Source: Phycisphaerae bacterium (lineage in GTDB: Bacteria; Planctomycetota; Phycisphaerae; Tepidisphaerales; Tepidisphaeraceae). Taken from it: a DNA stretch of 36,797 nucleotides. Below, piece by piece: positions 28,828 to 36,356 of the stretch. The position numbers were made by a program, and so were the translations under genes. A model generated the notes under the pieces. The model saw only the letters and a program-made list of their open reading frames with translations. It was not told the DNA's origin and did no database searches. The stretch is from NCBI GenBank assembly GCA_014379105.1, contig JACMML010000102.1, positions 1 through 36,797 of the forward strand. Reading direction: 5' to 3'. Every line of letters starts with the position of its first letter. The stretch's first letter is position 1.

Positions 28828-29829
28828 TCAGCGATCGAAGTAGTCCGTGATTATTTCACGATACTCATCGACGCCGCCGTTCCCCGTCGTTCGATGGGCT
28901 GGCTCATCCCGTTGCTTGCGCCACCCATCCAGCGCCCACGGTGCCGGCGGGAATACCGGCGGTGTATCCACCAAAGCTGTATTGTGCGGCGGCATCTTAT
29001 CGTCGCGCCCCGGGATGGTATCTGCCATCCCAGAGCCGCCAGTCGAAGCATGCCCCTCGCTCCCCGTGCCGACACTATCGCGCGGCCGTCGTCGCGAGGA
29101 AGAAAATTGATACCGAGTTTCAGTACCCGAATCCGCACGCCCCACGCCGGGCTGTGGCGTCTGGCCGTGGGAAATGTTTGAATTCGCATCCGACGATCGC
29201 ACTTTGCTGTCCTCTTCGCGCCGATGCGGTAAAGCATCTGACGAATTTTGCGAAGATGACTGCGGATCCACGCGCGGTGCACCGGCGAGCGAATACGCAT
29301 GATTCTGAACCGGGCGGATCAAGTTCGGCTTATCGTCGGCCGCCGCGGGGGAACGAGCCAGGTTTGCCAGTAGCAGAGTGCCAATAACGCCTGTCCAAGC
29401 GGCGGCATGAGAGCGCGGCGAATACTTGCCCAGCCACGGCGGGAGCGTGGCTCGCTCGCAGGCAGCGTCGGCCAGGCTTTGGACGGTGTGCGTCCAGGCG
29501 TCGCCGTCCGGTGCAATCTGAAGTGCCGTGGAGAACAGATCCGCGGAGTGGTTAACACGATCCATAGCGGACGCAGCGGTCGCATCGCTGACCGGTCGGA
29601 ATATCACATGGAGCACGCTGACGCACGCGATGCCCAACGCGAACCACGGAAGCAGGCGTTCCAGCGGTTGAAGCGGTGACAAAAACAGGATTGGAGCGGC
29701 GATCCCGGCGGAGATCAGCCCGCCGATCAGGAGCGCATCACACAGACGCGCGACCGTGAGGCGCAGTCGTGCCCGGGACACGGCGCGGTGTAGCATCATC
29801 GAGGGAGGGAACGCGGACACGCGGCTCAT
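28828..29829 (-). CDS. Membrane protein with two N-terminal helices and disordered tail (DUF4175-like style)
   Basis: A 333-residue protein, starting at M-S-R-V-S-A-F-P. An upstream in-frame start at 29847 adds six residues. Two hydrophobic segments (about 32-50 and 58-78) are followed by a D-R-x-N-H-S-A-D-L-F-S-T-A-L segment and a third hydrophobic stretch near 145-160. A long Ser/Gly/Pro/Arg-rich disordered region follows. The C-terminus E-Y-R-E-I-I-T-D-Y-F is a motif I associate with planctomycete membrane proteins encoded near MoxR/BatA-type operons, but no such genes are present here. It converges with the FHA gene. The assignment to a DUF4175-like group is tentative. Confidence 0.7.
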   Translation of the reverse strand: MSRVSAFPPSMMLHRAVSRARLRLTVARLCDALLIGGLISAGIAAPILFLSPLQPLERLLPWFALGIACVSVLHVIFRPVSDATAASAMDRVNHSADLFSTALQIAPDGDAWTHTVQSLADAACERATLPPWLGKYSPRSHAAAWTGVIGTLLLANLARSPAAADDKPNLIRPVQNHAYSLAGAPRVDPQSSSQNSSDALPHRREEDSKVRSSDANSNISHGQTPQPGVGRADSGTETRYQFSSSRRRPRDSVGTGSEGHASTGGSGMADTIPGRDDKMPPHNTALVDTPPVFPPAPWALDGWRKQRDEPAHRTTGNGGVDEYREIITDYFDR

Positions 29830-29892
29830 TATAAGAATCTGTAGCAATAAGCGACGAGCTATTTAGAAGCAATCCGCACAAAACCTTGCAGA

Positions 29893-30558
29893 TTAGCCTT
29901 TAGTGCGCTCGCGGATTTCCTGTGCCAGTTCGGCCACGCACTGGAGATGGGGATTTATGCGCAAAGCGTTTTCATAAGCATCCAGCGCCTCGGCGAGCAT
30001 GCCCGAGGCCAGAAAACAGTGACCCATGCCCGCCCAGGCGCCGAAATGGAGCGGCATTAGTTCAATGGTGCGTTTGCTGTCGGCGATGGATTCGTGATGC
30101 TGCTCGCTGAGATAAAATGCGATCGCCCGCTGGTTGTAGGCTTCGGGGAAATCAGGGGCCATCGCGATCGCGCGGTTAAGGTGCTCCATCGCGCGGTCCA
30201 CGTCCTGCATGTTCAGCGCTTCGGCGCCGCGGGCGACCAGCCGGTTAGCGTCCGCACAGCCGCCACGAAACCAGATCTGCCACATCGCGTGCTCGGCCAT
30301 TTCGACAACGATCGGGTCTTGATCCTGCAGGAGCTTGGCGAGGAGCGTGAGGGCACAGTTTCCACCGACCATTCCGATCGCGAGTGCGGCCACCTTCCGG
30401 GCATCGCAACCGCCGTGTCGCAACAGGTGAAGAAGCTGATCGGCGGTCCAGTTTGTGCGAATTATCTGGTGAAGAAGATCCCAGTCCTGTCGCGCGAGTG
30501 CGGGCTGCACCTTCGAGACGAATTCGGCTTCATTGATGATTCGCACGGTACCGATCAT
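29893..30558 (-). CDS. HEAT-repeat plus TPR protein
   Basis: A 221-residue soluble protein. The first half (about residues 20-105) is helical with a HEAT-like pair (R-K-V-A-A-L-A-I-G-M-V-G-G and P-I-V-V-E-M-A-E-H-A-M-W). The second half has three TPR units (about 105-210), with A-M-E-H-L-N-R-A-I-A-M-A-P-D-F-P-E-A-Y-N and Y-E-N-A-L-R-I-N-P as clear repeats. It probably serves as a protein-binding scaffold. It lies between the membrane protein at 28828 and the lipoprotein at 30642 on the same strand. Confidence 0.85.
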   Translation of the reverse strand: MIGTVRIINEAEFVSKVQPALARQDWDLLHQIIRTNWTADQLLHLLRHGGCDARKVAALAIGMVGGNCALTLLAKLLQDQDPIVVEMAEHAMWQIWFRGGCADANRLVARGAEALNMQDVDRAMEHLNRAIAMAPDFPEAYNQRAIAFYLSEQHHESIADSKRTIELMPLHFGAWAGMGHCFLASGMLAEALDAYENALRINPHLQCVAELAQEIRERTKG

Positions 30559-30605
30559 TCCGTGTCATTCTAGGCGGATAGACTCACGATGGCAGAAGAA
30601 TGCTA

Positions 30606-30637
30606 GGTTTTTCCCGGGTCGGCGTATAGGGAAAACC
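30606..30637 (-). terminator. Imperfect hairpin after the lipoprotein gene
   Basis: GGTTTTTCCC (30606-30615) pairs with GGGAAAACC (30629-30637), with one bulged T. It lies just beyond the stop of the minus-strand lipoprotein gene. The T tail is poor, so termination is uncertain. Confidence 0.35.
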
Positions 30638-30641
30638 CCTA

Positions 30642-30851
30642 TCACTGTCCGGGGACCGGGCGACGACCTTCGTAATCGGTCGTTCGATCCTGCTGTGCGG
30701 CGCGGGCCTCGGGAGAGAACGGATCGGCATAGTAGCCCCGGCGCTGTGTGGATGAATCGCCCAGGGGCGTGTAGGTGTAGCCGGTCTCCAACGTCTTATT
30801 GCTGCAGCCGCAAAGGATGATCAGCGTCAGAGAGAGGGTAAGCCTTCGCAT
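30642..30851 (-). CDS. Small lipoprotein
   Basis: A 69-residue protein with a type II signal peptide: basic start M-R-R-L, hydrophobic core, and lipobox L-C-G-C with the lipidated Cys at residue 16. The short mature part (Y-T-P-L-G-D-S-S, R-R-G-Y-Y-A-D-P-F-S-P-E-A) has no known domain but resembles small lipoproteins seen in planctomycetes. It is divergent from the methyltransferase gene, about 40 bp away. Confidence 0.75.
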   Translation of the reverse strand: MRRLTLSLTLIILCGCSNKTLETGYTYTPLGDSSTQRRGYYADPFSPEARAAQQDRTTDYEGRRPVPGQ

Positions 30852-30890
30852 GAACGATAATGTAGCGAAAGTCTGCGGGCAGTGCTATCA

Positions 30891-31664
30891 ATGTTCCCGA
30901 TGGACCCGAAGCGGAAAATTTCGCGACTTCAAGGCCGCCTATCCGCGCGATTTGACCTAGTTACCGACGCAGTTCCAGTGGGCCCTTTGCGGGTGCAATT
31001 CACCCGCGTGCGTGATCCGCAAAAAGTGCTGAATGACCTGTGTGAGCGAATCGACGCCTACGAGCGTGCGACCGGCACACGGGTGAACGGGGACGAGCTG
31101 GGACTTCCGTATTGGGCGGAATTGTGGGACTCGGCGATGGGCGTGGGACAGTGGCTGATTAAAGAAAGTGGAAAGTGGAGAGCGACGAGCGATGAGATGC
31201 ATTCTTCGGGCGTCATCGCCCATCGGTCCGTCCTAGATCTCGGTTGCGGCCTGGGTTTGGCGGGTACGGTGGCAGCGATGCTTGGGGCGGAAGTGCTGTT
31301 TGCGGACATCGAGCCGGAATGCCTGCTGTTTTCTTTACTCAATGGATTGCGCTATCGCTCTGACGTGGAGGCAAGGCGCGTCAACTGGCAGACCGGCGAC
31401 CTGAGCCGGCGGTTTGATGTGATTCTCGGTTCAGACATCCTGTATGACCGTTCACAGTGGCCATTCCTTACCAAGTTTTTTGATCGTCATCTCGACTCAC
31501 GCGGCACGGTCCTGTTAGGCGAGCCCGGGCGCATTACCGGGGAGATGTTTGTGCCCTGGATACAGGAACAGGGTTGGCATGTTCAAGAGAAGCAGGAACA
31601 CATCCCGAATCGTGCGACGCCAATCAGGTTGTTCGAGTTAATACGGACGATGCATACGACGTAA
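30891..31664 (+). CDS. Class I SAM-dependent methyltransferase, family-16-like
   Basis: A 257-residue protein with the Rossmann methyltransferase core. The SAM-binding glycine motif V-L-D-L-G-C-G-L-G-L-A-G is near residues 112-123, the acidic end of strand 2 is F-A-D-I-E-P, and D-V-I-L-G-S-D-I-L-Y-D is motif IV. P-Y-W-A-E-L-W-D-S-A upstream of motif I is typical of the METTL/family 16 group, whose members often methylate protein lysines. The substrate is unknown. Possible starts are a GTG at 30882 and ATGs at 30891 and 30900; none has a convincing ribosome binding site. Confidence 0.85.
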   Translation: MFPMDPKRKISRLQGRLSARFDLVTDAVPVGPLRVQFTRVRDPQKVLNDLCERIDAYERATGTRVNGDELGLPYWAELWDSAMGVGQWLIKESGKWRATSDEMHSSGVIAHRSVLDLGCGLGLAGTVAAMLGAEVLFADIEPECLLFSLLNGLRYRSDVEARRVNWQTGDLSRRFDVILGSDILYDRSQWPFLTKFFDRHLDSRGTVLLGEPGRITGEMFVPWIQEQGWHVQEKQEHIPNRATPIRLFELIRTMHTT

Positions 31665-32050
31665 AGTGGTCGCTCAAGCAGAATATTCAGGCTTCGGAAA
31701 CGGAAAACGCCTCGGGACCGGTGAAGGTTCCGAAGCGTATGAACGATTAAACCACCTGTGCCGTGTGGATCAGAATGTGGTACAAACCCTTTAGGTATGT
31801 ACAGGGGACGCGGCGAATCGCTTGTGACGATTCCCTGACTGTTCGGACCCGGACAAAGCCGGTTTGCGGCGAGTCAGATGCCGGTCCCATTCGATGCGTA
31901 TCGGCTTGCCACGTAGCAACCCAATCACGTACACCGCAGTTCGACCGTCCGGGATATAGTATCGGTCACGTTTCGCTAAGACAAACAGGTTCTTTCAATT
32001 ATGCCGCAATAAGTTTGCAGGTTTGGGTGTGAAGCTGGCTGAATTTTTTC
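31665..32050. other. Intergenic region with a long-loop hairpin before mnmG
   Basis: No gene is recognised. GCTTCGGAA (31691-31699) and TTCCGAAGC (31728-31736) form a perfect 9-bp inverted repeat around 28 nt, downstream of the methyltransferase. It lacks a T tail. I see no tRNA and no convincing promoter for mnmG, whose start also lacks a clear Shine-Dalgarno. Confidence 0.5.
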
Positions 32051-34018
32051 ATGGAAAACGACTTTGACATCATCATCATCGGCGGCGGACACGCCGGCGC
32101 AGAGGCCGCTTGGGCGGCGTCGCGCCTTGGGGCGCGGACGGCGCTGATCTCGCTTGATGAAACAAAGATCGGCGCGATGAGCTGCAACCCCGCCATTGGC
32201 GGGCTGGCCAAGGGGCAGATGGTGCGGGAGATCGATGCCCTCGGCGGCCTGATGGGCCTGGCGACGGACGCCACGGGCATCCAGTTCCGCATGCTCAACA
32301 AGAGCAAAGGCCCGGCCGTTTGGGGACCGAGGGCGCAATGCGACAAGTACAAATATGCTGCCGAGGTACAGCGGCTTCTGCGGACGTGCGCTAATCTGAT
32401 GATCATTCGCGGGGAGGTCGCCGAGATCACGACGGATGACAAACTTGAAGATGATCCCCTTACCGGCTCACGTGGCCGCCGCGTCAGGGGCGTGAGCTTG
32501 AGTGATGGGACGCAACTCAAGTGTCGCGCAGTCATCGTGACTACCGGCACATTTCTCCGCGCCCTCATGCACACCGGCGAGCAAAAAACCGAAGGCGGCC
32601 GAGTGGGGGAGCAGACGGCGCGGGGACTTTCTGGTTGTCTTGAGAGGCTGGGTCTGGAACTGGGTCGTCTGAAAACCGGCACACCGCCGCGACTGAAAAA
32701 GCAGACGATTGATTTCTCGTGCTTTGACGCGCAAGCGGGCGACGAAATTTCGGCGCCGTTTTCGTATTCGAATGAGTACGGGAAAGTGTCGAATGACGAG
32801 TGTCGAGTGTCGAATGAGGAGTGCCAAGTGTCGAGTGAGATCAGTTCGACATTCGGCATTCGACATTCGACATTCACTCCCGCACTTCCCCAGGTGAACT
32901 GCTACATCGCCCAGACGACGCCGGCGATTCACGAGATCATCCGCGCGAATCTTCATCGTGCCCCGATGTATTCCGGCCAGATCCAGTCGACCGGCCCGCG
33001 TTATTGTCCGAGCATTGAGGACAAGGTGGTGCGGTTTTCGGAGAAAGAATCGCACCAGGTCTTTCTTGAGCCCGAAGGGCTGGACACCGACGAAATATAC
33101 TGCAATGGCATCAGTACCAGTCTCCCGGCCGACGTGCAGGCGCAGATGATTCGCCTGATGCCGGGGCTGGAGCGGGCGGAGGTTTTGCGCTGGGGCTATG
33201 CGGTGGAATACGACATGGTCTGGCCGCATGAAATTCGCTCGACAATGGAGACCAAGAAGGTCCGCGGACTGTTCCTCGCCGGTCAGATCAACGGCACCAG
33301 CGGCTATGAAGAGGCTGCCGCGCAGGGGCTCATGGCCGGGATCAACGCGGTCGCTTACGCGAAGAACGGCATAGCCGATTTCGTATTGCGGCGCGATCAG
33401 GCATATATCGGGGTTCTGGTGGACGATCTGGTCACAAAACCGCCGACCGAACCGTATCGAATGTTTACCAGCCGTGCCGAGCACCGACTCCTGCTTCGCA
33501 ATGACAACGCCGATCTGCGCCTCACGCCAATCGGCCGTTCTGTCGGACTGGTGGATGACCGGCGCTGGGAGGCGTTTACAAAAGCACGTGACGCCATGAC
33601 CGCTGCCAGTGCGGCGCTGAAGCAAATCCGGCTCGACGGCTCGAGCGCACACGAACTGCTGCGTCGTCCGGAGAACACATGGGAATCGATCCGTGGACGT
33701 CTCGGACACGAACCCGCGTTCTCTATTTCGCCGCATCTGGGGTGGCGCGTGGAAGTGGGGGTTAAGTACGAAGGATATATCACCCGGCAGGATCAGGCCG
33801 TGGCGCGATTCGGGAAGATGGAGGAGAAGCTGATCCCCGCAGATTTTAACTACGCAGTCGTCACCGGCCTGCGAAATGAGGCGCGGGCAAAACTCATCCA
33901 GTACACGCCTCGATCGCTTGGCCAGGCTATGCGGATCAGCGGCATCACACCTGCGGACGTCACGGTGCTGGCGGTACATCTGGGGCGCGGGACGGGGTTA
34001 ACCCGTCGCGGAAGCTAA
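32051..34018 (+). CDS. mnmG: MnmG (GidA), tRNA uridine-34 carboxymethylaminomethyl synthase subunit
   Basis: A 655-residue FAD protein that works with MnmE to modify U34 of certain tRNAs. Visible features are the N-terminal FAD-binding [19 protein letters not shown] with a conserved Cys, [15 protein letters not shown] and the family C-Y-I-A-Q-T near residue 288. The C-terminal domain ends in [12 protein letters not shown]. Typical members have about 620-640 residues. The excess comes mainly from an in-frame insertion of roughly 30 residues at about 244-275, just before P-Q-V-N-C-Y, made of degenerate inverted heptamer repeats. That site is a variable loop in the family, so function may be kept. 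Confidence 0.97.
   Translation: MENDFDIIIIGGGHAGAEAAWAASRLGARTALISLDETKIGAMSCNPAIGGLAKGQMVREIDALGGLMGLATDATGIQFRMLNKSKGPAVWGPRAQCDKYKYAAEVQRLLRTCANLMIIRGEVAEITTDDKLEDDPLTGSRGRRVRGVSLSDGTQLKCRAVIVTTGTFLRALMHTGEQKTEGGRVGEQTARGLSGCLERLGLELGRLKTGTPPRLKKQTIDFSCFDAQAGDEISAPFSYSNEYGKVSNDECRVSNEECQVSSEISSTFGIRHSTFTPALPQVNCYIAQTTPAIHEIIRANLHRAPMYSGQIQSTGPRYCPSIEDKVVRFSEKESHQVFLEPEGLDTDEIYCNGISTSLPADVQAQMIRLMPGLERAEVLRWGYAVEYDMVWPHEIRSTMETKKVRGLFLAGQINGTSGYEEAAAQGLMAGINAVAYAKNGIADFVLRRDQAYIGVLVDDLVTKPPTEPYRMFTSRAEHRLLLRNDNADLRLTPIGRSVGLVDDRRWEAFTKARDAMTAASAALKQIRLDGSSAHELLRRPENTWESIRGRLGHEPAFSISPHLGWRVEVGVKYEGYITRQDQAVARFGKMEEKLIPADFNYAVVTGLRNEARAKLIQYTPRSLGQAMRISGITPADVTVLAVHLGRGTGLTRRGS
32784..32875. 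repeat. Inverted heptamer-repeat element inserted in frame in mnmG
   Basis: From 32784 to 32839 there are eight consecutive 7-bp units of the form G/A-A-G/A-T-G-N-C/G (AAGTGTC, GAATGAC, GAGTGTC twice, GAATGAG, GAGTGCC, AAGTGTC, GAGTGAG). From 32848 to 32875 there are four units in the opposite orientation (GACATTC, GGCATTC, GACATTC twice). Together they form an imperfect palindrome that would fold as a long hairpin in RNA or single-stranded DNA. As three units span seven codons, the translation shows a seven-residue V-S-N-x-E-C-R/Q repeat. Confidence 0.85.
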
Positions 34019-34044
34019 TTGATTTCCCGGCTTGATTTCCCGGC
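34019..34044. repeat. 13-bp perfect tandem duplication after mnmG
   Basis: TTGATTTCCCGGC occurs twice head to tail (34019-34031 and 34032-34044), starting right after the mnmG stop. The following CGGGGAA can pair with the upstream TTCCC to give a small hairpin. It lies between the convergent mnmG and PUR-protein genes. Confidence 0.8.
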
Positions 34045-34186
34045 GGGGAACTCAGATGAAACTCGGAGGATAAATTGGCGCCATGATGATTGCGGCGACG
34101 TAAATGACTCCTTTGGCCGATCATCCAAGGGTTGTTATCACGTTCAAACGTCAGGCCGTTTCGCACGGCCAACGGAAGCGATACGG

Positions 34187-34807
34187 TCACGGCCGCGCTG
34201 ACGCGGATAGCGGTCGCGGCGCATCCCCGCGATTCATACCGGCCTTCTTCCGACCCAGGTTTTGCCAGAACTTCTTCCGCTCCGCCTGAAACTCCGCCGA
34301 CAGCGGGTGCTCTTTAATGTACCTGGCCGTCTGGCGCAGCAGGTCGAAGAAAGCCTCGAAGTCTTCGGAGAAAATGTTGATGCGCATCTTGCGCACGTCG
34401 TCGCTGTTTTTATCACGACGTCCTTCGGTGACGACCATGTATTGATTGCCATTGGTCGCCTGCTTGATCTGGGCCGCATAGGTGCGGGACCCGACGGATT
34501 TGAAAAACGTCTGGAACAGGATCGAGTGGTCCGGCTTACGCGGAACATTCTGGGGTTCTGGCGCACCTGCCGAGACAGAGCCTGTGCTTATCCTTGAACT
34601 GCCGGTCCCTCTATTGCCATTGTATTGTTTAGGACCAGATGGATCTGCACCCGTGTTGTTCCCCTGATGCGGAGGCCGATGCTGTGCGGAACTTGATGTG
34701 CGGTGGGAGGGAGCAGTGGCGGGGCGCGGCTGATTACTGAGCGGCAATCGGCCGGAAGGGGACCTGCGCTGCTCATGGGAAGGGGGGTGAGCGGTTCCAT
34801 TAGTCAT
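34187..34807 (-). CDS. PUR-domain nucleic-acid-binding protein (PurA/DUF3276-like)
   Basis: A 206-residue protein. The start at 34807 (M-T-N-G-T) has AAGGA 7 nt upstream. A start at 34834 would add nine residues. The first 95 or so residues are disordered and rich in Pro, Ser, Gly, Arg and Gln. The C-terminal part (about 95-190) matches the single PUR repeat: F-F-K-S-V-G-S-R-T-Y, then Q-Y-M-V-V-T-E-G-R-R-D, then M-R-I-N-I-F-S-E-D-F-E-A-F. Such proteins dimerise and bind single-stranded DNA or RNA. The gene converges with mnmG. The long disordered N-terminus is unusual next to the compact bacterial members I know. Confidence 0.85.
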   Translation of the reverse strand: MTNGTAHPPSHEQRRSPSGRLPLSNQPRPATAPSHRTSSSAQHRPPHQGNNTGADPSGPKQYNGNRGTGSSRISTGSVSAGAPEPQNVPRKPDHSILFQTFFKSVGSRTYAAQIKQATNGNQYMVVTEGRRDKNSDDVRKMRINIFSEDFEAFFDLLRQTARYIKEHPLSAEFQAERKKFWQNLGRKKAGMNRGDAPRPLSASARP

Positions 34808-34834
34808 AGCGAATTCCTTTGCAATTGAGAGCAC

Positions 34835-35292
34835 AACGAAGCGCGCACCATCTCCGAGAGCGACTGGATTTCCGGCTAACCGGATCGGTGGACGCGCGGG
34901 TCAATTAAACTGCGAAAACAACTATTATCTCAGCTGCGCAACGGCACGATACCGCTATGGCGCAGAGGTCCATCAAACGTTTGCTACGACATGATTCAAT
35001 GCGGCACGGGCAGCGGCGGCACCGCGAGCTGCGGCCGGTACCCACATAAGTGGCACGGAACACGGTCGCAGGGGTGCCAAGGCAACAAACGGCACGGGCA
35101 GCGATACCGACCCGAAACCTCTACAGCGATGTCAGACACTACACTGGACACCATCAAGTCGCGCTTCGGACATTAATCCGCTCGCGTTTCGAATATAAAA
35201 CCCACGACGCTTCTGCGTGATCCAACCAAAGCCCAACCGCTGGACGGTACCACTGCGCCAGAACAAGCCTGATCGTCGAGAACCGCGGAGCG
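34835..35292. other. Gene-free region with repeated GC-rich 14-mer
   Basis: No credible protein is seen. CGGCACGGGCAGCG occurs at 35002-35015 and 35090-35103, and a related ACGGCACGATACCG is at about 34940. The second 14-mer is also followed by GATACCG, so the region holds partly decayed repeats. An unknown structured RNA is possible, but no tRNA T-arm or other known RNA signature was found. Confidence 0.4.
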
Positions 35293-35910
35293 TTAATGCG
35301 TGGTGTAACTGCGTAATACGCCAATGACGACGCCTTGCACGCGCACACGGTCGGCATCGACGATCCTAGGCTCCATGTTGCTATTGGCCGGCTGCAGGCG
35401 GACTTTGCCGCCTTCGCGGTAGTAGCGCTTAAGGGTTGCTTCACCAGTGTCGAGCAGTGCGACGACCTGCTCCCCGGCCCGCGCGGTTTCGCGGCGCTCG
35501 ATTACGACAAAATCGCCATCGCACAGATGATCCTCGATCATGCTTTCGCCGCGGACGCGCAGCACGTAGACACCCTGCTTGGCTGCGAACATCGCTTCGA
35601 GATCAAGCTCTTCACGGTTTTCAATCGCTTCGATTGGCGAACCGGCGGCAATCGTTCCCAGCAGCGGCAGCTTTGTCGGCCGATTTTCGTCGGGCATCTT
35701 TTCTTCGGAGATGATCTCGAGTGACCGCGCCTTGTGCTTATCGCGGCGGATCACACGCTTGCGTTCCAGCGCGCCGACATGCTCGAAAATGGTGACTTTG
35801 CTTGTCCCCAACGTGTCGGCCAGTTCCTGCATTGTCGGAGCGTAGCCATTGATGTGACGATAATTTCGAATGGCCACCAGGACATCGAGTTGACGAGGCG
35901 TCAGATTCAT
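35293..35910 (-). CDS. lexA: LexA, SOS repressor
   Basis: A 205-residue protein with the start at 35910 (AAGGATCGGT before ATG). An N-terminal winged helix-turn-helix (residues 1-65: L-T-P-R-Q-L-D-V-L, then Y-A-P-T-M-Q-E-L-A-D, then K-V-T-I-F-E-H-V-G-A-L-E-R-K) binds operators. The C-terminal S24 peptidase domain carries the cleavage bond Ala89-Gly90 in I-A-A-G-S-P, catalytic Ser123 in G-E-S-M and Lys161 in A-T-L-K-R. All residues needed for RecA-stimulated self-cleavage are present. Recognition-helix differences from E. coli fit an operator of the C-G-A-A-C type. A good promoter and a palindrome lie just upstream, as expected for autoregulation. Confidence 0.97.
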   Translation of the reverse strand: MNLTPRQLDVLVAIRNYRHINGYAPTMQELADTLGTSKVTIFEHVGALERKRVIRRDKHKARSLEIISEEKMPDENRPTKLPLLGTIAAGSPIEAIENREELDLEAMFAAKQGVYVLRVRGESMIEDHLCDGDFVVIERRETARAGEQVVALLDTGEATLKRYYREGGKVRLQPANSNMEPRIVDADRVRVQGVVIGVLRSYTTH

Positions 35911-35935
35911 ACCGATCCTTTGATAATCCCACCTG

Positions 35936-35950
35936 CCGAACATCGTTCGG
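35936..35950. promoter_or_regulatory. Candidate LexA operator
   Basis: CCGAACATCGTTCGG has 6-bp arms (CCGAAC/GTTCGG) with a 3-nt centre. It resembles the Gram-positive type SOS box (CGAAC-N4-GTTCG) but has one centre base fewer. It sits just downstream of the predicted lexA start of transcription. A second, E. coli-like pair (CTGT-N9-ACAG) at 35952-35968 overlaps the -10 region. Confidence 0.55.
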
Positions 35951-35966
35951 ACTGTGTTTGGCGTAC

Positions 35967-35994
35967 AGTATCCTAACGAAGATCAGCGTGTCAA
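35967..35994 (-). promoter_or_regulatory. lexA promoter
   Basis: On the minus strand a perfect TTGACA (35989-35994) is followed after 16 bp by GATACT (35967-35972). Transcription would start near 35960, giving a leader of about 50 nt with the operator candidate inside it. Confidence 0.6.
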
Positions 35995-36102
35995 GCAGAA
36001 TGTTTGGGGAAAATTCGCGTGAGTATCGCGCCAGAAGCCAGTTTTTTATGGGACCGATAGGATCCTTATGAACCCGACTGGCGATGGACGAAGTAAGGAA
36101 TA

Positions 36103-36318
36103 GTGGATCTTGTTCAAAGCATCATTGGGATGAAACAGGCGGAGAACGCGTCGCGCGTGCAATACGCCGTCGCCGCCAAGATGCTCCAGTCGCAGCGGGA
36201 TTCCGGCGCGGCCGCGATCAAGTTGATCGAGGCCGCCACCAATGGAATTTCCAAGAGCGGGGATCAACTGGTCGCTGCGGCAACGGGTCTCGGCGCGGTG
36301 CTAGACGTGCGTGCCTGA
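36103..36318 (+). CDS. Small YjfB-like putative motility protein
   Basis: A 71-residue helical protein starting at GTG, with AAGGAA just upstream. The first 45 residues (S-I-I-G-M-K-Q, then V-Q-Y-A-V-A-A-K-M-L-Q-S-Q-R-D-S-G) match the pattern of the short YjfB-type family (about 60 residues, annotated as putative motility proteins but of unproven function). The C-terminal part is Ala/Gly-rich. It is divergent from lexA, with about 190 bp between starts, and converges with the nitrilase-family gene. Confidence 0.65.
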   Translation: MDLVQSIIGMKQAENASRVQYAVAAKMLQSQRDSGAAAIKLIEAATNGISKSGDQLVAAATGLGAVLDVRA

Positions 36319-36356
36319 CGCCTCGAGATTCTCACCGCAGATCACTTTAATAGTCG

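Noticed and set aside
31763-32032. 89-codon ORF before mnmG
   Set aside because: No ribosome binding site, odd composition rich in Arg, Thr and Cys, and no recognisable domain.
32784-32875. Short repeats in mnmG as a mini CRISPR
   Set aside because: Units are 7 bp, contiguous and arranged as an inverted palindrome, with no spacers.
32468-33979. 503-codon minus-strand ORF opposite mnmG
   Set aside because: It is the antisense shadow of mnmG, whose identity is certain; the His/Arg-rich translation shows no domain.
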